NCBI RefSeq assembly: GCF_013307245.1
Contig: NZ_CP028941.1
Coordinates: 1,984,001-2,048,000, forward strand
Direction of reading: 5' to 3'
Length of the DNA stretch: 64,000 bases
From: Polynucleobacter antarcticus
GTDB lineage: Bacteria; Pseudomonadota; Gammaproteobacteria; Burkholderiales; Burkholderiaceae
The notes under the pieces were generated by a model, which saw nothing but the letters and a program-made list of their open reading frames with translations, searched no databases and was not told the origin of the DNA. Position numbers and translations under genes: made by a program. Numbering within the stretch: the first letter of the stretch is position 1; every line of letters starts with the position of its first letter. This document shows, piece after piece, positions 47,571 to 57,181 of the stretch.

Positions 47571-48260
47571 ATGAAACAACTTGTCCTTATTCGTCATGGT
47601 GAATCCACCTGGAACCTTGAAAACCGCTTTACTGGCTGGGCAGATGTAGACTTAACCCCAAAAGGCACTCAACAAGCCATTACTGCGGGAGAAAACCTGC
47701 GTAAAGCAGGGTATGAATTTGATATCGCCTATACCTCTGTATTGAGGCGAGCCATCAGGACGCTTTGGCACATTCAAGATGCCATGGACTTAATGTGGCT
47801 GCCGGTAGTGCATAGCTGGCGATTAAATGAACGGCATTATGGCGCTCTCACCGGCCTCAATAAAGCCGAAACCGCTATTCAATACGGAGATGCGCAAGTG
47901 CATATTTGGCGTCGCTCTTATGATGTGCGTCCGCCCTTATTGGAGGCGGTAGATGAGCGGAATGTCCAAAATGATCAGCGTTACGCTAAGCTCAAGCCTA
48001 CGGATATTCCCCTAGGGGAGTGCCTGAAGGACAATGTCGAGCGTGTTTTACCGCTGTGGAATGAGTCTATTGCCCCTGCTCTGAAGGCAGGCAAGCGGGT
48101 TTTGCTGGTTGCGCACGGCAATAGTATTCGCTCCCTTATTAAGTATTTAGACCAGGTTTCAGATGAAGACATTATGAAAATTAATGTCCCTAATGGGGTA
48201 CCCTTGGTTTATGAGCTCGATGATGAACTCAAGCCCATTCAACATTTTTATCTAGATTAG
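47571..48260 (+). CDS. gpmA: 2,3-bisphosphoglycerate-dependent phosphoglycerate mutase
   Basis: 229 residues. Catalytic [35 protein letters not shown], and the second histidine in [14 protein letters not shown]. Interconverts 3- and 2-phosphoglycerate in glycolysis. A possible promoter (TTGTGT, 17 bases, GATTAT, 47531-47559) overlaps the start of the divergent rhodanese gene. Confidence 0.98.
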   Translation: MKQLVLIRHGESTWNLENRFTGWADVDLTPKGTQQAITAGENLRKAGYEFDIAYTSVLRRAIRTLWHIQDAMDLMWLPVVHSWRLNERHYGALTGLNKAETAIQYGDAQVHIWRRSYDVRPPLLEAVDERNVQNDQRYAKLKPTDIPLGECLKDNVERVLPLWNESIAPALKAGKRVLLVAHGNSIRSLIKYLDQVSDEDIMKINVPNGVPLVYELDDELKPIQHFYLD

Positions 48261-48273
48261 AGTAAAAAAGAGT

Positions 48274-49707
48274 ATGCGTAAATTTCTGAAAAACTTTACC
48301 CTCATTGCTGTCGGTCTCATAGCCGGTATTGCTGCAACGATTCAATTCTCGGCAACTGCACAGCAGAATACTACCCTGCCGCTAGATGAGTTACGTACTC
48401 TTTCTAATGTCTTCGCTCAAATTAAGCGAGAGTATGTTGAGCCCATTGAAGATAAACAATTGCTCACCGATGCCGTCAAAGGAATGGTGAGCAGTCTGGA
48501 TCCGCACTCCACTTATTTAGACAAAAAAGACTTTTCAGAAATGCAAGAACAAACCAGCGGGAAGTTCGCTGGTCTCGGCATTGAAATTACATCTGAAGAT
48601 GGCTTGGTTAAAGTGCTCAACCCCATTGAAGATAGCCCCGCTGCAAAGGCAGGTCTCCAAGCTGGTGATCTCATCACGCGCTTAGATGACAAGCCCGTTC
48701 GCGGTATGTCACTGGATAAAGCAGTTCGCACCATGCGTGGAACGCCAGGTACAAAAATTACCTTAACGGTATTTCGTAAGAGTGAAGAACGTAGCTTTCC
48801 AGTAACAATTACTCGTGCCGAAATCAAAGTGCAGTCGATCAAAGCAAAGATCGTAGATAACAATATTGCTTGGGTAAGAATTACTAGCTTTCAAGAACGT
48901 ACGATTCCTGATCTCGCTAAAAAGTTAACAGAGCTTGCAGCCCAAGACCCAAAACTAAAAGGCATCATCCTTGACCTCAGAAATAATGGTGGTGGCTTAC
49001 TTCAGGGCGCAGTCGGTGTCGCAGCCGCTTTCTTGCCGCCAGATGCCGTCATTGTTTCTACTAAAGGTCAAACACCCGATTCCAAGCAAGTGTTTAATGC
49101 CACGCCCTCTATGTACCGATTAAGTGAAGCGGGTGATCCTTTGGCCGGAGTGCCAGCGATATTTAAGAAACTACCTATGGTAGTTTTAGTCAATGCCTAC
49201 TCAGCATCTGCCTCTGAAATTGTTGCTGGTGCATTACAAGATTACAAGCGCGCAACCATTATCGGTAAAACAACTTTTGGTAAAGGGTCTGTACAAACAG
49301 TACGTCCACTCACTAATGATTCAGCACTCAAGATTACTACTGCTTACTATTACACTCCTAGCGGTAAATCCATTCAGGCATTTGGTGTTCGGCCCGATAT
49401 CGCAGTAGACCAAAATAAAGATGGCGATCCGGACGATGTATTAATCACCCGTGAGATCGATAGTGAAAAGCATTTACGTAATAAACAATCTCCTGAAGAA
49501 ATGTTAGTAAAAGATAGAGAAAAACGTCGCCTCGAAGAGCTACAGCGTATTGAAGAAAAGAATGCTAAGAAAACGCCTGAAGAAAAAGAAAAAGATAAAT
49601 CTAAGAAGCCCATAGAACTCGGTAGTGCTGATGATTTCATGCTGTCTCAGGCAGTGGCATTTATCAATGGCGCACCCGTTAAACGCTCTGCTTCCAAGCT
49701 CGAATAA
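48274..49707 (+). CDS. S41 family C-terminal processing peptidase (CtpA-like)
   Basis: 477 residues: signal peptide/anchor (to about FSATAQQ), an N-terminal helical part, a PDZ domain (~95-180, LGIEITSEDGLVKVLNPIED), and the S41 catalytic core with the serine in NAYSASASEIVAGAL and the lysine in IGKTTFGKGSVQ. The C-terminal tail is charged and Lys/Glu-rich. It trims periplasmic proteins. It lies 13 bases after gpmA; this gpmA-ctp pairing is common in betaproteobacteria. Confidence 0.95.
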   Translation: MRKFLKNFTLIAVGLIAGIAATIQFSATAQQNTTLPLDELRTLSNVFAQIKREYVEPIEDKQLLTDAVKGMVSSLDPHSTYLDKKDFSEMQEQTSGKFAGLGIEITSEDGLVKVLNPIEDSPAAKAGLQAGDLITRLDDKPVRGMSLDKAVRTMRGTPGTKITLTVFRKSEERSFPVTITRAEIKVQSIKAKIVDNNIAWVRITSFQERTIPDLAKKLTELAAQDPKLKGIILDLRNNGGGLLQGAVGVAAAFLPPDAVIVSTKGQTPDSKQVFNATPSMYRLSEAGDPLAGVPAIFKKLPMVVLVNAYSASASEIVAGALQDYKRATIIGKTTFGKGSVQTVRPLTNDSALKITTAYYYTPSGKSIQAFGVRPDIAVDQNKDGDPDDVLITREIDSEKHLRNKQSPEEMLVKDREKRRLEELQRIEEKNAKKTPEEKEKDKSKKPIELGSADDFMLSQAVAFINGAPVKRSASKLE

Positions 49708-49732
49708 CTCATATCTGATCTTTAGCTGATTT

Positions 49733-50485
49733 ATGAATGACGAGCAGTTACTTCGCTACTCAAGGCACTTACTGCTTGAGGAAATCGATGTAGCTGGGCA
49801 AGAAAAGTTACTCGACTCGCACGCCCTCATCATCGGGGCAGGTGGTTTAGGTTGTGCAGCCGCACCCTATCTTGCGGCTGCTGGTGTGGGCAAGATCACA
49901 CTGCTTGACCATGACATAGTCGAGCTCACGAATTTACAGCGCCAAATTATGCATACCCAACATTCTATTGGGCAAAGCAAGGTGGCTTCAGGGAAAACAT
50001 TTTTACAAAATACTAATCCCACCATTACCATCGATGCAGTTCAAGAAAAAGCAACAGAATCCTTGCTTGATAAGCTACTTCCAAGCACTAATATCGTTTT
50101 AGATTGCACTGATAATTTTGCTACTCGCCAACTGATAAATGCTGCAAACTTTAAGCATCAAAAGCCCCTAGTCTCAGGATCAGCATTAAAGTTTGACGGG
50201 CAACTGAGCGTCTTTGATGCGCGCAATCCTCAATCACCTTGCTATGCCTGCCTCTTTTCTCCAGATGAGAAATTTACTGAAGTCAGTTGTGCCAGCATGG
50301 GCATCTTCTCCCCTTTGGTAGGCATTATTGGTGCCATGCAAGCAGCGCAAGCCTTACAAGTACTGATTGGATTTGGGCAACCTTTAGTCGGAAGAATGCT
50401 GCTGTGGAATGGACTCAACACCCAGATAGATGAAATGCGAATTACTAGAAATCCAGATTGCCTCGTTTGCGGCAAAGCCCACTAG
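49733..50485 (+). CDS. HesA/MoeB/ThiF family adenylyltransferase
   Basis: 250 residues. E1-like fold: ALIIGAGGLGCAAAPYLAAAGVG (nucleotide loop), LTNLQRQIMHT, DCTDNFATRQLIN, and zinc cysteines CYACLF and CLVCGKAH. It adenylates the C-terminus of a ubiquitin-like sulfur carrier, MoaD or ThiS; which one is not certain from sequence, though MoeB is the commoner annotation. Its TAG stop shares the bases CTAG (50482-50485) with the stop of ptsI. Confidence 0.93.
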   Translation: MNDEQLLRYSRHLLLEEIDVAGQEKLLDSHALIIGAGGLGCAAAPYLAAAGVGKITLLDHDIVELTNLQRQIMHTQHSIGQSKVASGKTFLQNTNPTITIDAVQEKATESLLDKLLPSTNIVLDCTDNFATRQLINAANFKHQKPLVSGSALKFDGQLSVFDARNPQSPCYACLFSPDEKFTEVSCASMGIFSPLVGIIGAMQAAQALQVLIGFGQPLVGRMLLWNGLNTQIDEMRITRNPDCLVCGKAH

Positions 50486-52233
50486 GCCATCAGTTTTTCT
50501 AAAGCCTGAGCTTGATCCTCTGGCTCAATAGCTTGCAATACGGCCATCACTCGGGACTTTAATAAACCAACATCTGCTTTCAGAATCTCGCGTTTAACCA
50601 ATAAGAGCTGACTGAAGTGCATTGAAAAATCAGTTAATCCCAAACCTAATAGCAATTTAGTCATCGTGGGATCTCCCGCCATCTCACCACAAACTGCCAC
50701 TGGAATATTTGCCCGCTTTGCCTGATCAATAATGCTAAATAACAAGTTCAGAATGGCCGGATGTAATGGGTCATATAGATGCGCAACCGCATGGTCTGCG
50801 CGGTCAATCGCTAAGGTATATTGAATTAAATCATTCGTACCAATAGAGAGGTAATCAAAACGATTGATAAACAAAGGAAGCACTAAGGCAGCCGCCGGAA
50901 CTTCAATCATGGCACCCACTTGAATATTCGGATTAAATGCCTGTCCGCGTTGATGTAACTGCTGCTTTGCTTTTTCAATTAAGCGTAAAGTCTCATCAAT
51001 CTCTCTGACATGCGCGAGCATGGGGATCATAATGCGCGCCTGTCCATGGGCTGAAGCTCTTAATATCGCCCGTAGTTGCGTTAAGAAAATTTCTGGCTCT
51101 GTTAAGGACCAACGAATTGCCCGCAAACCTAATGGAGACGTCCCGGTTTGAGATACATCAGCGCTAGCGCCTAAGGCCTTATCTGCGCCTACATCAATAG
51201 TGCGAATATTCACTGGCAAGCCATGCATTAAATCGACCACACGACGATATTCTTGATACTGCTGCTCTTCATCTGGCAGAGCTTGATGACGATCCATGAA
51301 TAAAAATTCAGAGCGGAATAAGCCAACCCCAATCGCGCCCAAATCGATCGCTTGTGTCGCATCTTCTGGTAACTCAATATTAGCCAGCAATTCAATGGCT
51401 ACCTGATCGACAGTAGCTGTTGGTGAATACTTGAGCTCCAAGAGCTTATGTGTTTCTTGGATAGCTTTCGCTTGGAGCAAGCGATACTGAGCCAATAACT
51501 GCTCATCCGGTGAAACTACCACCACACCGTGCACACCATCAATTACCAACCAATCGCCGTGGCGAATCATTTCACTAGCATGGCGAACGCCTACTACTGC
51601 AGGAATCTCCATACTGCGCGCAACAATAGCAGTATGTGAGGTCTTACCACCCAAGTCAGTAACAAAGCCCGTAAAGGCGTGCTCTTTAAAGCGCAACATA
51701 TCGTGCGGAGCAATATCGTGCGCCACAATAATGGCGTCTACCCCAACTCCACTAGGAGAAAATAAATCCGACTCATTTAAGGTATTTTTTTGTTGCACAC
51801 TGAGCGCCTTCAGAACGCGCTCCGCAACCTGACGGATATCATTGGCACGCTCTTTAAGATACGCATCTTCAATCTCAGAAAATTGCTCTAGAAGATCGTT
51901 GAGCTCTGTCGTTAATGCCCATGCGGCATTGAGGCGTTGGGTGCGTATCAGCTTGAGTGGCTTTTCAGTCAAAGCAGGGTCTGCCAGAATCATCCCATGC
52001 ACATCTAAAAATGCCGCCATCTCTTGAGGAGCATCTTTTGGTAAGCCTTGACGCAATTTCGTAAGCTCTTGGCGTACTTGCTCAAAAGCATCTAATAATC
52101 TTTTAGCTTCTACTTCTTCCTTACCAAGCTCTACTAGGTGATGACTTACCTCTAGTGCTGCACGAGAAATCAGTACTGCCTTACCAATCGCAATACCATT
52201 GGATACGGGAATGCCATGTAGAGCAAAAGTCAT
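50482..52233 (-). CDS. ptsI: Phosphoenolpyruvate-protein phosphotransferase (PTS enzyme I)
   Basis: 583 residues. The phosphohistidine is near residue 200 in DLGGKTSHTAIVARSM; PEP-binding motifs are LFRSEFLFMDR, MIPMLAHVREI, LSIGTNDLIQYTLAIDR and CGEMAGDP. It moves phosphate from PEP to HPr. It directly follows ptsH (2 bases). No EIIB/EIIC permease gene is in this window. Confidence 0.98.
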   Translation of the reverse strand: MTFALHGIPVSNGIAIGKAVLISRAALEVSHHLVELGKEEVEAKRLLDAFEQVRQELTKLRQGLPKDAPQEMAAFLDVHGMILADPALTEKPLKLIRTQRLNAAWALTTELNDLLEQFSEIEDAYLKERANDIRQVAERVLKALSVQQKNTLNESDLFSPSGVGVDAIIVAHDIAPHDMLRFKEHAFTGFVTDLGGKTSHTAIVARSMEIPAVVGVRHASEMIRHGDWLVIDGVHGVVVVSPDEQLLAQYRLLQAKAIQETHKLLELKYSPTATVDQVAIELLANIELPEDATQAIDLGAIGVGLFRSEFLFMDRHQALPDEEQQYQEYRRVVDLMHGLPVNIRTIDVGADKALGASADVSQTGTSPLGLRAIRWSLTEPEIFLTQLRAILRASAHGQARIMIPMLAHVREIDETLRLIEKAKQQLHQRGQAFNPNIQVGAMIEVPAAALVLPLFINRFDYLSIGTNDLIQYTLAIDRADHAVAHLYDPLHPAILNLLFSIIDQAKRANIPVAVCGEMAGDPTMTKLLLGLGLTDFSMHFSQLLLVKREILKADVGLLKSRVMAVLQAIEPEDQAQALEKLMA

Positions 52234-52235
52234 CG

Positions 52236-52505
52236 CTATTCGCCTTCGCCAAAGCGATTCTGAATGAGCACTGTAATAGCTTGCAAAGCCTCATCCGCTT
52301 GCTCACCAACAGTTTCTAGCGTGATCGTGCTACCTATACCGGCAGCGAGCATCATGACGCCCATAATGCTTTTTGCATTAATTTGACGGCCATTGCGTGA
52401 CAGCAATACTTCGCAAGGAAATTCTGCAGCAAGCTGTGACAGCTTTGCTGATGCCCGCGCATGTAGCCCTAGCTTGTTGATAATTTTAATTTCTGCTACT
52501 GGCAT
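52236..52505 (-). CDS. ptsH: Phosphocarrier protein HPr
   Basis: 89 residues. His15 in GLHARASAKL is phosphorylated by enzyme I; Ser46 in AKSIMGVMMLAAG is the site for HPr kinase, whose gene lies at 19105-20091. Both sites are intact. It lies between manX-type EIIA and ptsI in one transcript. Confidence 0.98.
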   Translation of the reverse strand: MPVAEIKIINKLGLHARASAKLSQLAAEFPCEVLLSRNGRQINAKSIMGVMMLAAGIGSTITLETVGEQADEALQAITVLIQNRFGEGE

Positions 52506-52513
52506 CGCTGACC

Positions 52514-52948
52514 TTATTTATCTGTCACTTCTTGTTGAGCTTTGGAGCCCAAACGTAATATGCCATTTTGACCGCCTTGTAAGGCTTTTTGAGCCAACTC
52601 TTCTAGCCCCTCTCCACGATGAGAAATGCATCGCATCAGCATGGGTAAATTCAATCCTGTTAAAACAACCACTGCAGAATTCAGTCCCGACAAAGGGCCT
52701 AGAGCCTCTAATTTAGAAGCCACATTGGCAGGCGTTGCCCCCATTACATCAGTCAGTATCAAGACACCGCTATCAGTACTCACGCCATAGGCAGCCTTGA
52801 GAACACGATCAAAACTTACCTTGGTATCTTCATATGGTGGAATATCCACCGCTCTAACACCTTCAGGTAATACGCCGAAGGCATGCTCAGCAAAACCGAG
52901 CATGGCACTGGCTACTGGGGTGTGGGCAACAATCACAATTCCAACCAT
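52514..52948 (-). CDS. PTS EIIA component, mannose/sorbose (ManX) type
   Basis: 144 residues from the ATG at 52948 (MVGIVIVAHTP); an earlier start would overlap gshB. The phosphohistidine is H9, and VLILTDVMGATPANVASKL is family-typical. Standalone EIIA-Man proteins beside ptsHI are usual in betaproteobacteria lacking a mannose permease, where they act in regulation. It starts 2 bases after the gshB stop. Confidence 0.93.
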   Translation of the reverse strand: MVGIVIVAHTPVASAMLGFAEHAFGVLPEGVRAVDIPPYEDTKVSFDRVLKAAYGVSTDSGVLILTDVMGATPANVASKLEALGPLSGLNSAVVVLTGLNLPMLMRCISHRGEGLEELAQKALQGGQNGILRLGSKAQQEVTDK

Positions 52949-52950
52949 CT

Positions 52951-53892
52951 CTATACCAGTTTCTTTTCGAGGGCTTTTAACCAATATTGCGCAACATCAA
53001 ATCCGCTCTGCTCTGTAATTTCAACAAAACAGGTTGGGCTCGTTACATTAATTTCAGTGACGTAAGCACCAATCAAATCCAATCCTACTATGAATAAACC
53101 GCGTTCATTCAAAATGGGGGCTAAAAGTTCTGCTACACGCTTTTCAGCAGCAGTCAGTGGCATAGCGACACCCTTGCCGCCAGCAGCTAAATTACCGCGA
53201 ATCTCATTGCCTTGAGGAATGCGAGCCAAAGCAAATGGTACTACTTCACCACCAATCAACAACACGCGCTTATCCCCTTCTGAGATCTCCGATAAAAAGC
53301 GTTGTGCCATTAAGGTTCGGGCGCCATTCTCACCTAAAGTTTCTACGATGCTTGCTAAATTTAAGCCGTCTGGGCCCACTCTAAATACGCCCATACCTCC
53401 CATGCCATCCAAGGGCTTAATCACAATATCGCGATGCTCTTGATGAAATGCTTTAATCGCACTCAGTTCACAAGTGATCAAAGTAGGCGGGATGAATTCT
53501 GGAAACTCAGTAATGGAAATCTTTTCTGAATGCTCCCGAATTGCCATGGGATCATTGAACACCCTAGCGCCTTGACGGACTGCAGCCGATAACAACCAAG
53601 TGGTATTTAAATACTCAATATCAAACGGGGGGTCAGTGCGCATGAAGACTGCTGTAAAGGCATTTAAGGCACGACCTTCAATACTGCCCAACTCAAACCA
53701 AGATGTACTACTGGGTTTTATCGCTAAAGTCTGACAATCTGCAACGACTGTATTTCCTCTCCAGAGAATATTGCGGCTCTGACAGAACCAAAGTTTGTGA
53801 CCTGCTGCTTGTGCGACTCGCATCATTGCTAAGGTGGAGTCTTTCTCAATCTTAAAAGACTCTAACGGATCAGCAATAAAAAGAAGATCCAT
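52951..53892 (-). CDS. gshB: Glutathione synthase
   Basis: 313 residues, ATP-grasp fold. MDLLFIADPLESFKIEKDST at the start, MRTDPPFDIEYLNTTWLL, KPLDGMGGMGVFRV (glycine loop), and INVTSPTCFVEI at the metal site. It joins Gly to gamma-Glu-Cys. It lies 27 bases after gshA. Confidence 0.98.
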   Translation of the reverse strand: MDLLFIADPLESFKIEKDSTLAMMRVAQAAGHKLWFCQSRNILWRGNTVVADCQTLAIKPSSTSWFELGSIEGRALNAFTAVFMRTDPPFDIEYLNTTWLLSAAVRQGARVFNDPMAIREHSEKISITEFPEFIPPTLITCELSAIKAFHQEHRDIVIKPLDGMGGMGVFRVGPDGLNLASIVETLGENGARTLMAQRFLSEISEGDKRVLLIGGEVVPFALARIPQGNEIRGNLAAGGKGVAMPLTAAEKRVAELLAPILNERGLFIVGLDLIGAYVTEINVTSPTCFVEITEQSGFDVAQYWLKALEKKLV

Positions 53893-53919
53893 ATTTATCT
53901 ATGTGCGGGAATAAATAAA

Positions 53920-55218
53920 TTAGGCTGCTTCAGCATTAGGATCAGAACGCTCAAGCTCTAAAGAGGCTGCTAGCAAAGCCAAACGCGCCACTACACCATA
54001 GAGATAAAAGCGATTGGGTGGCGCACTACCAGGCTTAGCACCTAGATCCGGAATAGAGTTTTGCTCAAATGCCAAGGGAACAAAATGCATGCCAGGTGAA
54101 TTGAGGTTCTCATCAGGACCACGATCCGTATGTACGCGATAGAAGCCACCAATCACATAACGATCAATCATGTAGACCACAGGCTCAGCCACCGCTTCAT
54201 TGACCTTCTCAAAGGTATACACACCCTCTTGAACTAATACATCACTCACCTCAAGACCTTCTTTAACCACACTCATTTTATTGCGCTCTTTGCGGTTCAA
54301 ATCTTTGAGTTGGGCGGGGTCATTGACTACCATGATGCCCATACCATAGGTACCTGCATCGGCTTTTACGACCACATAGGGCTTCTCTTTGATGCCGTAC
54401 TCACGGTATTTCTTAGCCGTCTTCTTGAGGATCTGCTCAACCGCTGTTTGCAATTCATCTTCACCTTTACGCTCATGAAAATTAACATTTGAGCAACTCG
54501 TGAAATAAGGGTTAATCATCCAGGGATCAATATTGACTAACTTCGCAAACTTTTTCGCAACCTCTTCATACGCTGCAAAGTGAGCAGACTTACGACGAAC
54601 ATGCCAGCCAGCATGCAAACCAGGTAAGAGATATTGCTCATGCAGATTTTCCAGGATCGGTGGAATCCCTGCAGATAAATCATTGTTCAACAAAATAGAA
54701 CAGGGATCAAAATCTTTAAGTCCCAGACGCTGTTTCTTTAAACCAAGGCGAGATAAAGGCTCCATCAAAAGACGATTGCCATCGGGCAAATCAATCCAAG
54801 TGGGCTTTTTAATTTCATCAGACAAGGTGCCTAAGCGAACATGGAGTCCAGACTGACGCAGGATAGAGGCCAAACGAGCAATATTTTGCAAATAGAAAGT
54901 ATTGCGAGTATGCCGCTCTGGAATCAGGAGTAAATTTTTTGCTTCCGGGCAGATTTTCTCAATCGCTGCCATGGCTGCTTGTACTGCCAGGGGCAACATT
55001 TGCGGTGAGAGATTATTAAAGCCGCCCGGGAAGAGGTTGGTATCTACGGGTGCCAGCTTAAATCCGGCATTACGCAAATCGACTGAACAATAAAATGGCG
55101 GGGTGTGTTCTTGCCATTCCAGCCGAAACCAGCGTTCGATAGTAGGAGTTGCTTCTAAAACCTTCGACTCGAGATCGAGAAGGGGGCCGCTCAGGGCGGT
55201 AATGAGATGTGGAACCAT
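53920..55218 (-). CDS. gshA: Glutamate-cysteine ligase, proteobacterial short type
   Basis: 432 residues of the betaproteobacterial/Acidithiobacillus-type GshA, not the E. coli type. Features: CSVDLRNAGFKLAPVDTNLF, PGGFNNL, and the ATP-grasp-like VVVKADAGTYGMGIMVV. It makes gamma-glutamylcysteine, the first step to glutathione. It leads the minus-strand run gshA-gshB-manX-ptsH-ptsI, the usual Burkholderiales order. Confidence 0.93.
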   Translation of the reverse strand: MVPHLITALSGPLLDLESKVLEATPTIERWFRLEWQEHTPPFYCSVDLRNAGFKLAPVDTNLFPGGFNNLSPQMLPLAVQAAMAAIEKICPEAKNLLLIPERHTRNTFYLQNIARLASILRQSGLHVRLGTLSDEIKKPTWIDLPDGNRLLMEPLSRLGLKKQRLGLKDFDPCSILLNNDLSAGIPPILENLHEQYLLPGLHAGWHVRRKSAHFAAYEEVAKKFAKLVNIDPWMINPYFTSCSNVNFHERKGEDELQTAVEQILKKTAKKYREYGIKEKPYVVVKADAGTYGMGIMVVNDPAQLKDLNRKERNKMSVVKEGLEVSDVLVQEGVYTFEKVNEAVAEPVVYMIDRYVIGGFYRVHTDRGPDENLNSPGMHFVPLAFEQNSIPDLGAKPGSAPPNRFYLYGVVARLALLAASLELERSDPNAEAA

Positions 55219-55273
55219 TCCACCATTGTAAGATTTTTAAAAGAAAGACGCGAAATCCAAGGATCTCGCGCTT

Positions 55274-55304
55274 AAAAACTGGGCAGCCATGCTAGGCCGC
55301 CCAG
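55274..55304 (-). terminator. Rho-independent terminator after amtB
   Basis: On the minus strand CTGGGCGGCC pairs with GGCTGCCCAG (one mismatch) around a six-base loop, followed by TTTTT. It lies 20 bases beyond the amtB stop and separates that unit from gshA. Confidence 0.85.
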
Positions 55305-55324
55305 TGAGGGGTAAAACAGGCTAA

Positions 55325-56803
55325 TTAAGACTCGTAAGCAGTCTCACCATGTGAACTAATGTCCAAACCTTCACGTTCTTGATCTTCTTTAACACGTAAA
55401 CCAATCACAATATCGACTAATTTAAAGGCTATAAAAGAAACTACGCCAGACCAAATCAAGGTGGTAATCACACCTTGGCTCTGAATCCATACTTGGCTGG
55501 AAATAGAGTATTCAGCAGAAGCAGCATTAGCAACGTAATCCCAAATACCAGAACCACCCAAAGCAGGATCAGCGAATACGCCGGTTAACAAGGCACCCAA
55601 AATACCACCTACTCCATGGATACCAAATACGTCCAAGCTGTCGTCTGAGCCTAAAAGTTTCTTCAGGCCACTAACACCCCAAAGGCAAATCACACCAGCA
55701 GCAACACCGATGATTAATGCACCCATTGGACCGACAAAACCAGCAGCAGGAGTAATGGCAACCAAGCCAGCTACGCAACCAGATGCACCACCCAACATAG
55801 AAGGCTTACCTTTAATAAGCCACTCAGCACATGACCAACCCAATACAGCAGCGGCCGTTGCCAGTAATGTGTTCACGAATGCTAAGGCTGCACTACCATT
55901 TGCTTCAAGAGCAGAACCGGCATTAAAACCAAACCAACCGAACCACAAGAGTGATGCGCCAATCATGACAAACACGAGGTTATGTGGCTTCATTGCTTCT
56001 TTGCCATAGCCCAAACGCTTACCAACCATGAATGAACCTACTAGGCCAGCCATCGCAGCGTTGATATGAACTACTGTTCCGCCAGCAAAGTCGAGAACAC
56101 CCTTCTGCCACAACCAACCAGCACGAGCAGTAATAGCTTCAAGTGATGCAGCATCTTTGATGTCATCCGGACCAGGCCAGAACCAAACCATGTGCGCAAT
56201 TGGCAAGTAGCTAAATGTAAACCAGAGAACCATAAACAAAACGATCGCAGAAAACTTTGCGCGCTCTGCAAATGAACCAATGATCAGGCAGCAAGTAATC
56301 GTTGCAAACGCTGCTTGGAATGACATAAAGACAAACTCAGGAATCACAACGCCCTTACTAAAGGTTGCTGCTACAGAGTCTGGCGTTATACCAGCCAAGA
56401 ACAAACGATCAAAGCCCCCAATAAATGCACTGCCTTCAGTAAATGCAAGACTGTAACCATATAGTGCCCACAGCACCGTGATCAAAGAGAAGCCAAACAT
56501 GCACTGTACGAGTACAGAAAGAATGTTCTTACTACGGGTTAAGCCACCATAGAACAAAGCCAAACCAGGCAGTGTCATCAAGATAACTAATGCAGTACAC
56601 ATTAGTAACCATGCTGTATCAGCCTTATCAGGAACCAATGCAGGTGCGGCAGGAGCAGCTGCCGTCACTGCTGCCGCAGCAGAAGCTGCAACTGCCTTAG
56701 CTTCCTCAGCAGCAAAAGCTGGGGAAGCTACCATCACACTAGTCGCCCCAATGGCCAAAGCCATTGCGCTTCCAGCTAGGAGTCGTTTCATCCAAATTAA
56801 CAT
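55325..56803 (-). CDS. amtB: Ammonium transporter AmtB
   Basis: 492 residues from the ATG at 56803, which has an AGAGAGG ribosome site; a longer frame to 56974 would overlap glnK. A signal peptide (to SPAFA-AE) and an Ala/Pro-rich segment precede 11 helices. The family sequence includes LALFYGGLTRSKN, DFAGGTVVHINAAMAGL with one pore histidine, and FGIHGVGGILGALLTG with another. It conducts ammonium under limitation and is blocked by GlnK, encoded just upstream. Confidence 0.97.
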   Translation of the reverse strand: MLIWMKRLLAGSAMALAIGATSVMVASPAFAAEEAKAVAASAAAAVTAAAPAAPALVPDKADTAWLLMCTALVILMTLPGLALFYGGLTRSKNILSVLVQCMFGFSLITVLWALYGYSLAFTEGSAFIGGFDRLFLAGITPDSVAATFSKGVVIPEFVFMSFQAAFATITCCLIIGSFAERAKFSAIVLFMVLWFTFSYLPIAHMVWFWPGPDDIKDAASLEAITARAGWLWQKGVLDFAGGTVVHINAAMAGLVGSFMVGKRLGYGKEAMKPHNLVFVMIGASLLWFGWFGFNAGSALEANGSAALAFVNTLLATAAAVLGWSCAEWLIKGKPSMLGGASGCVAGLVAITPAAGFVGPMGALIIGVAAGVICLWGVSGLKKLLGSDDSLDVFGIHGVGGILGALLTGVFADPALGGSGIWDYVANAASAEYSISSQVWIQSQGVITTLIWSGVVSFIAFKLVDIVIGLRVKEDQEREGLDISSHGETAYES

Positions 56804-56816
56804 TTTGAACCTCTCT

Positions 56817-57167
<351 letters not shown>

Positions 57168-57181
57168 TCAGAGGAAAGGAA

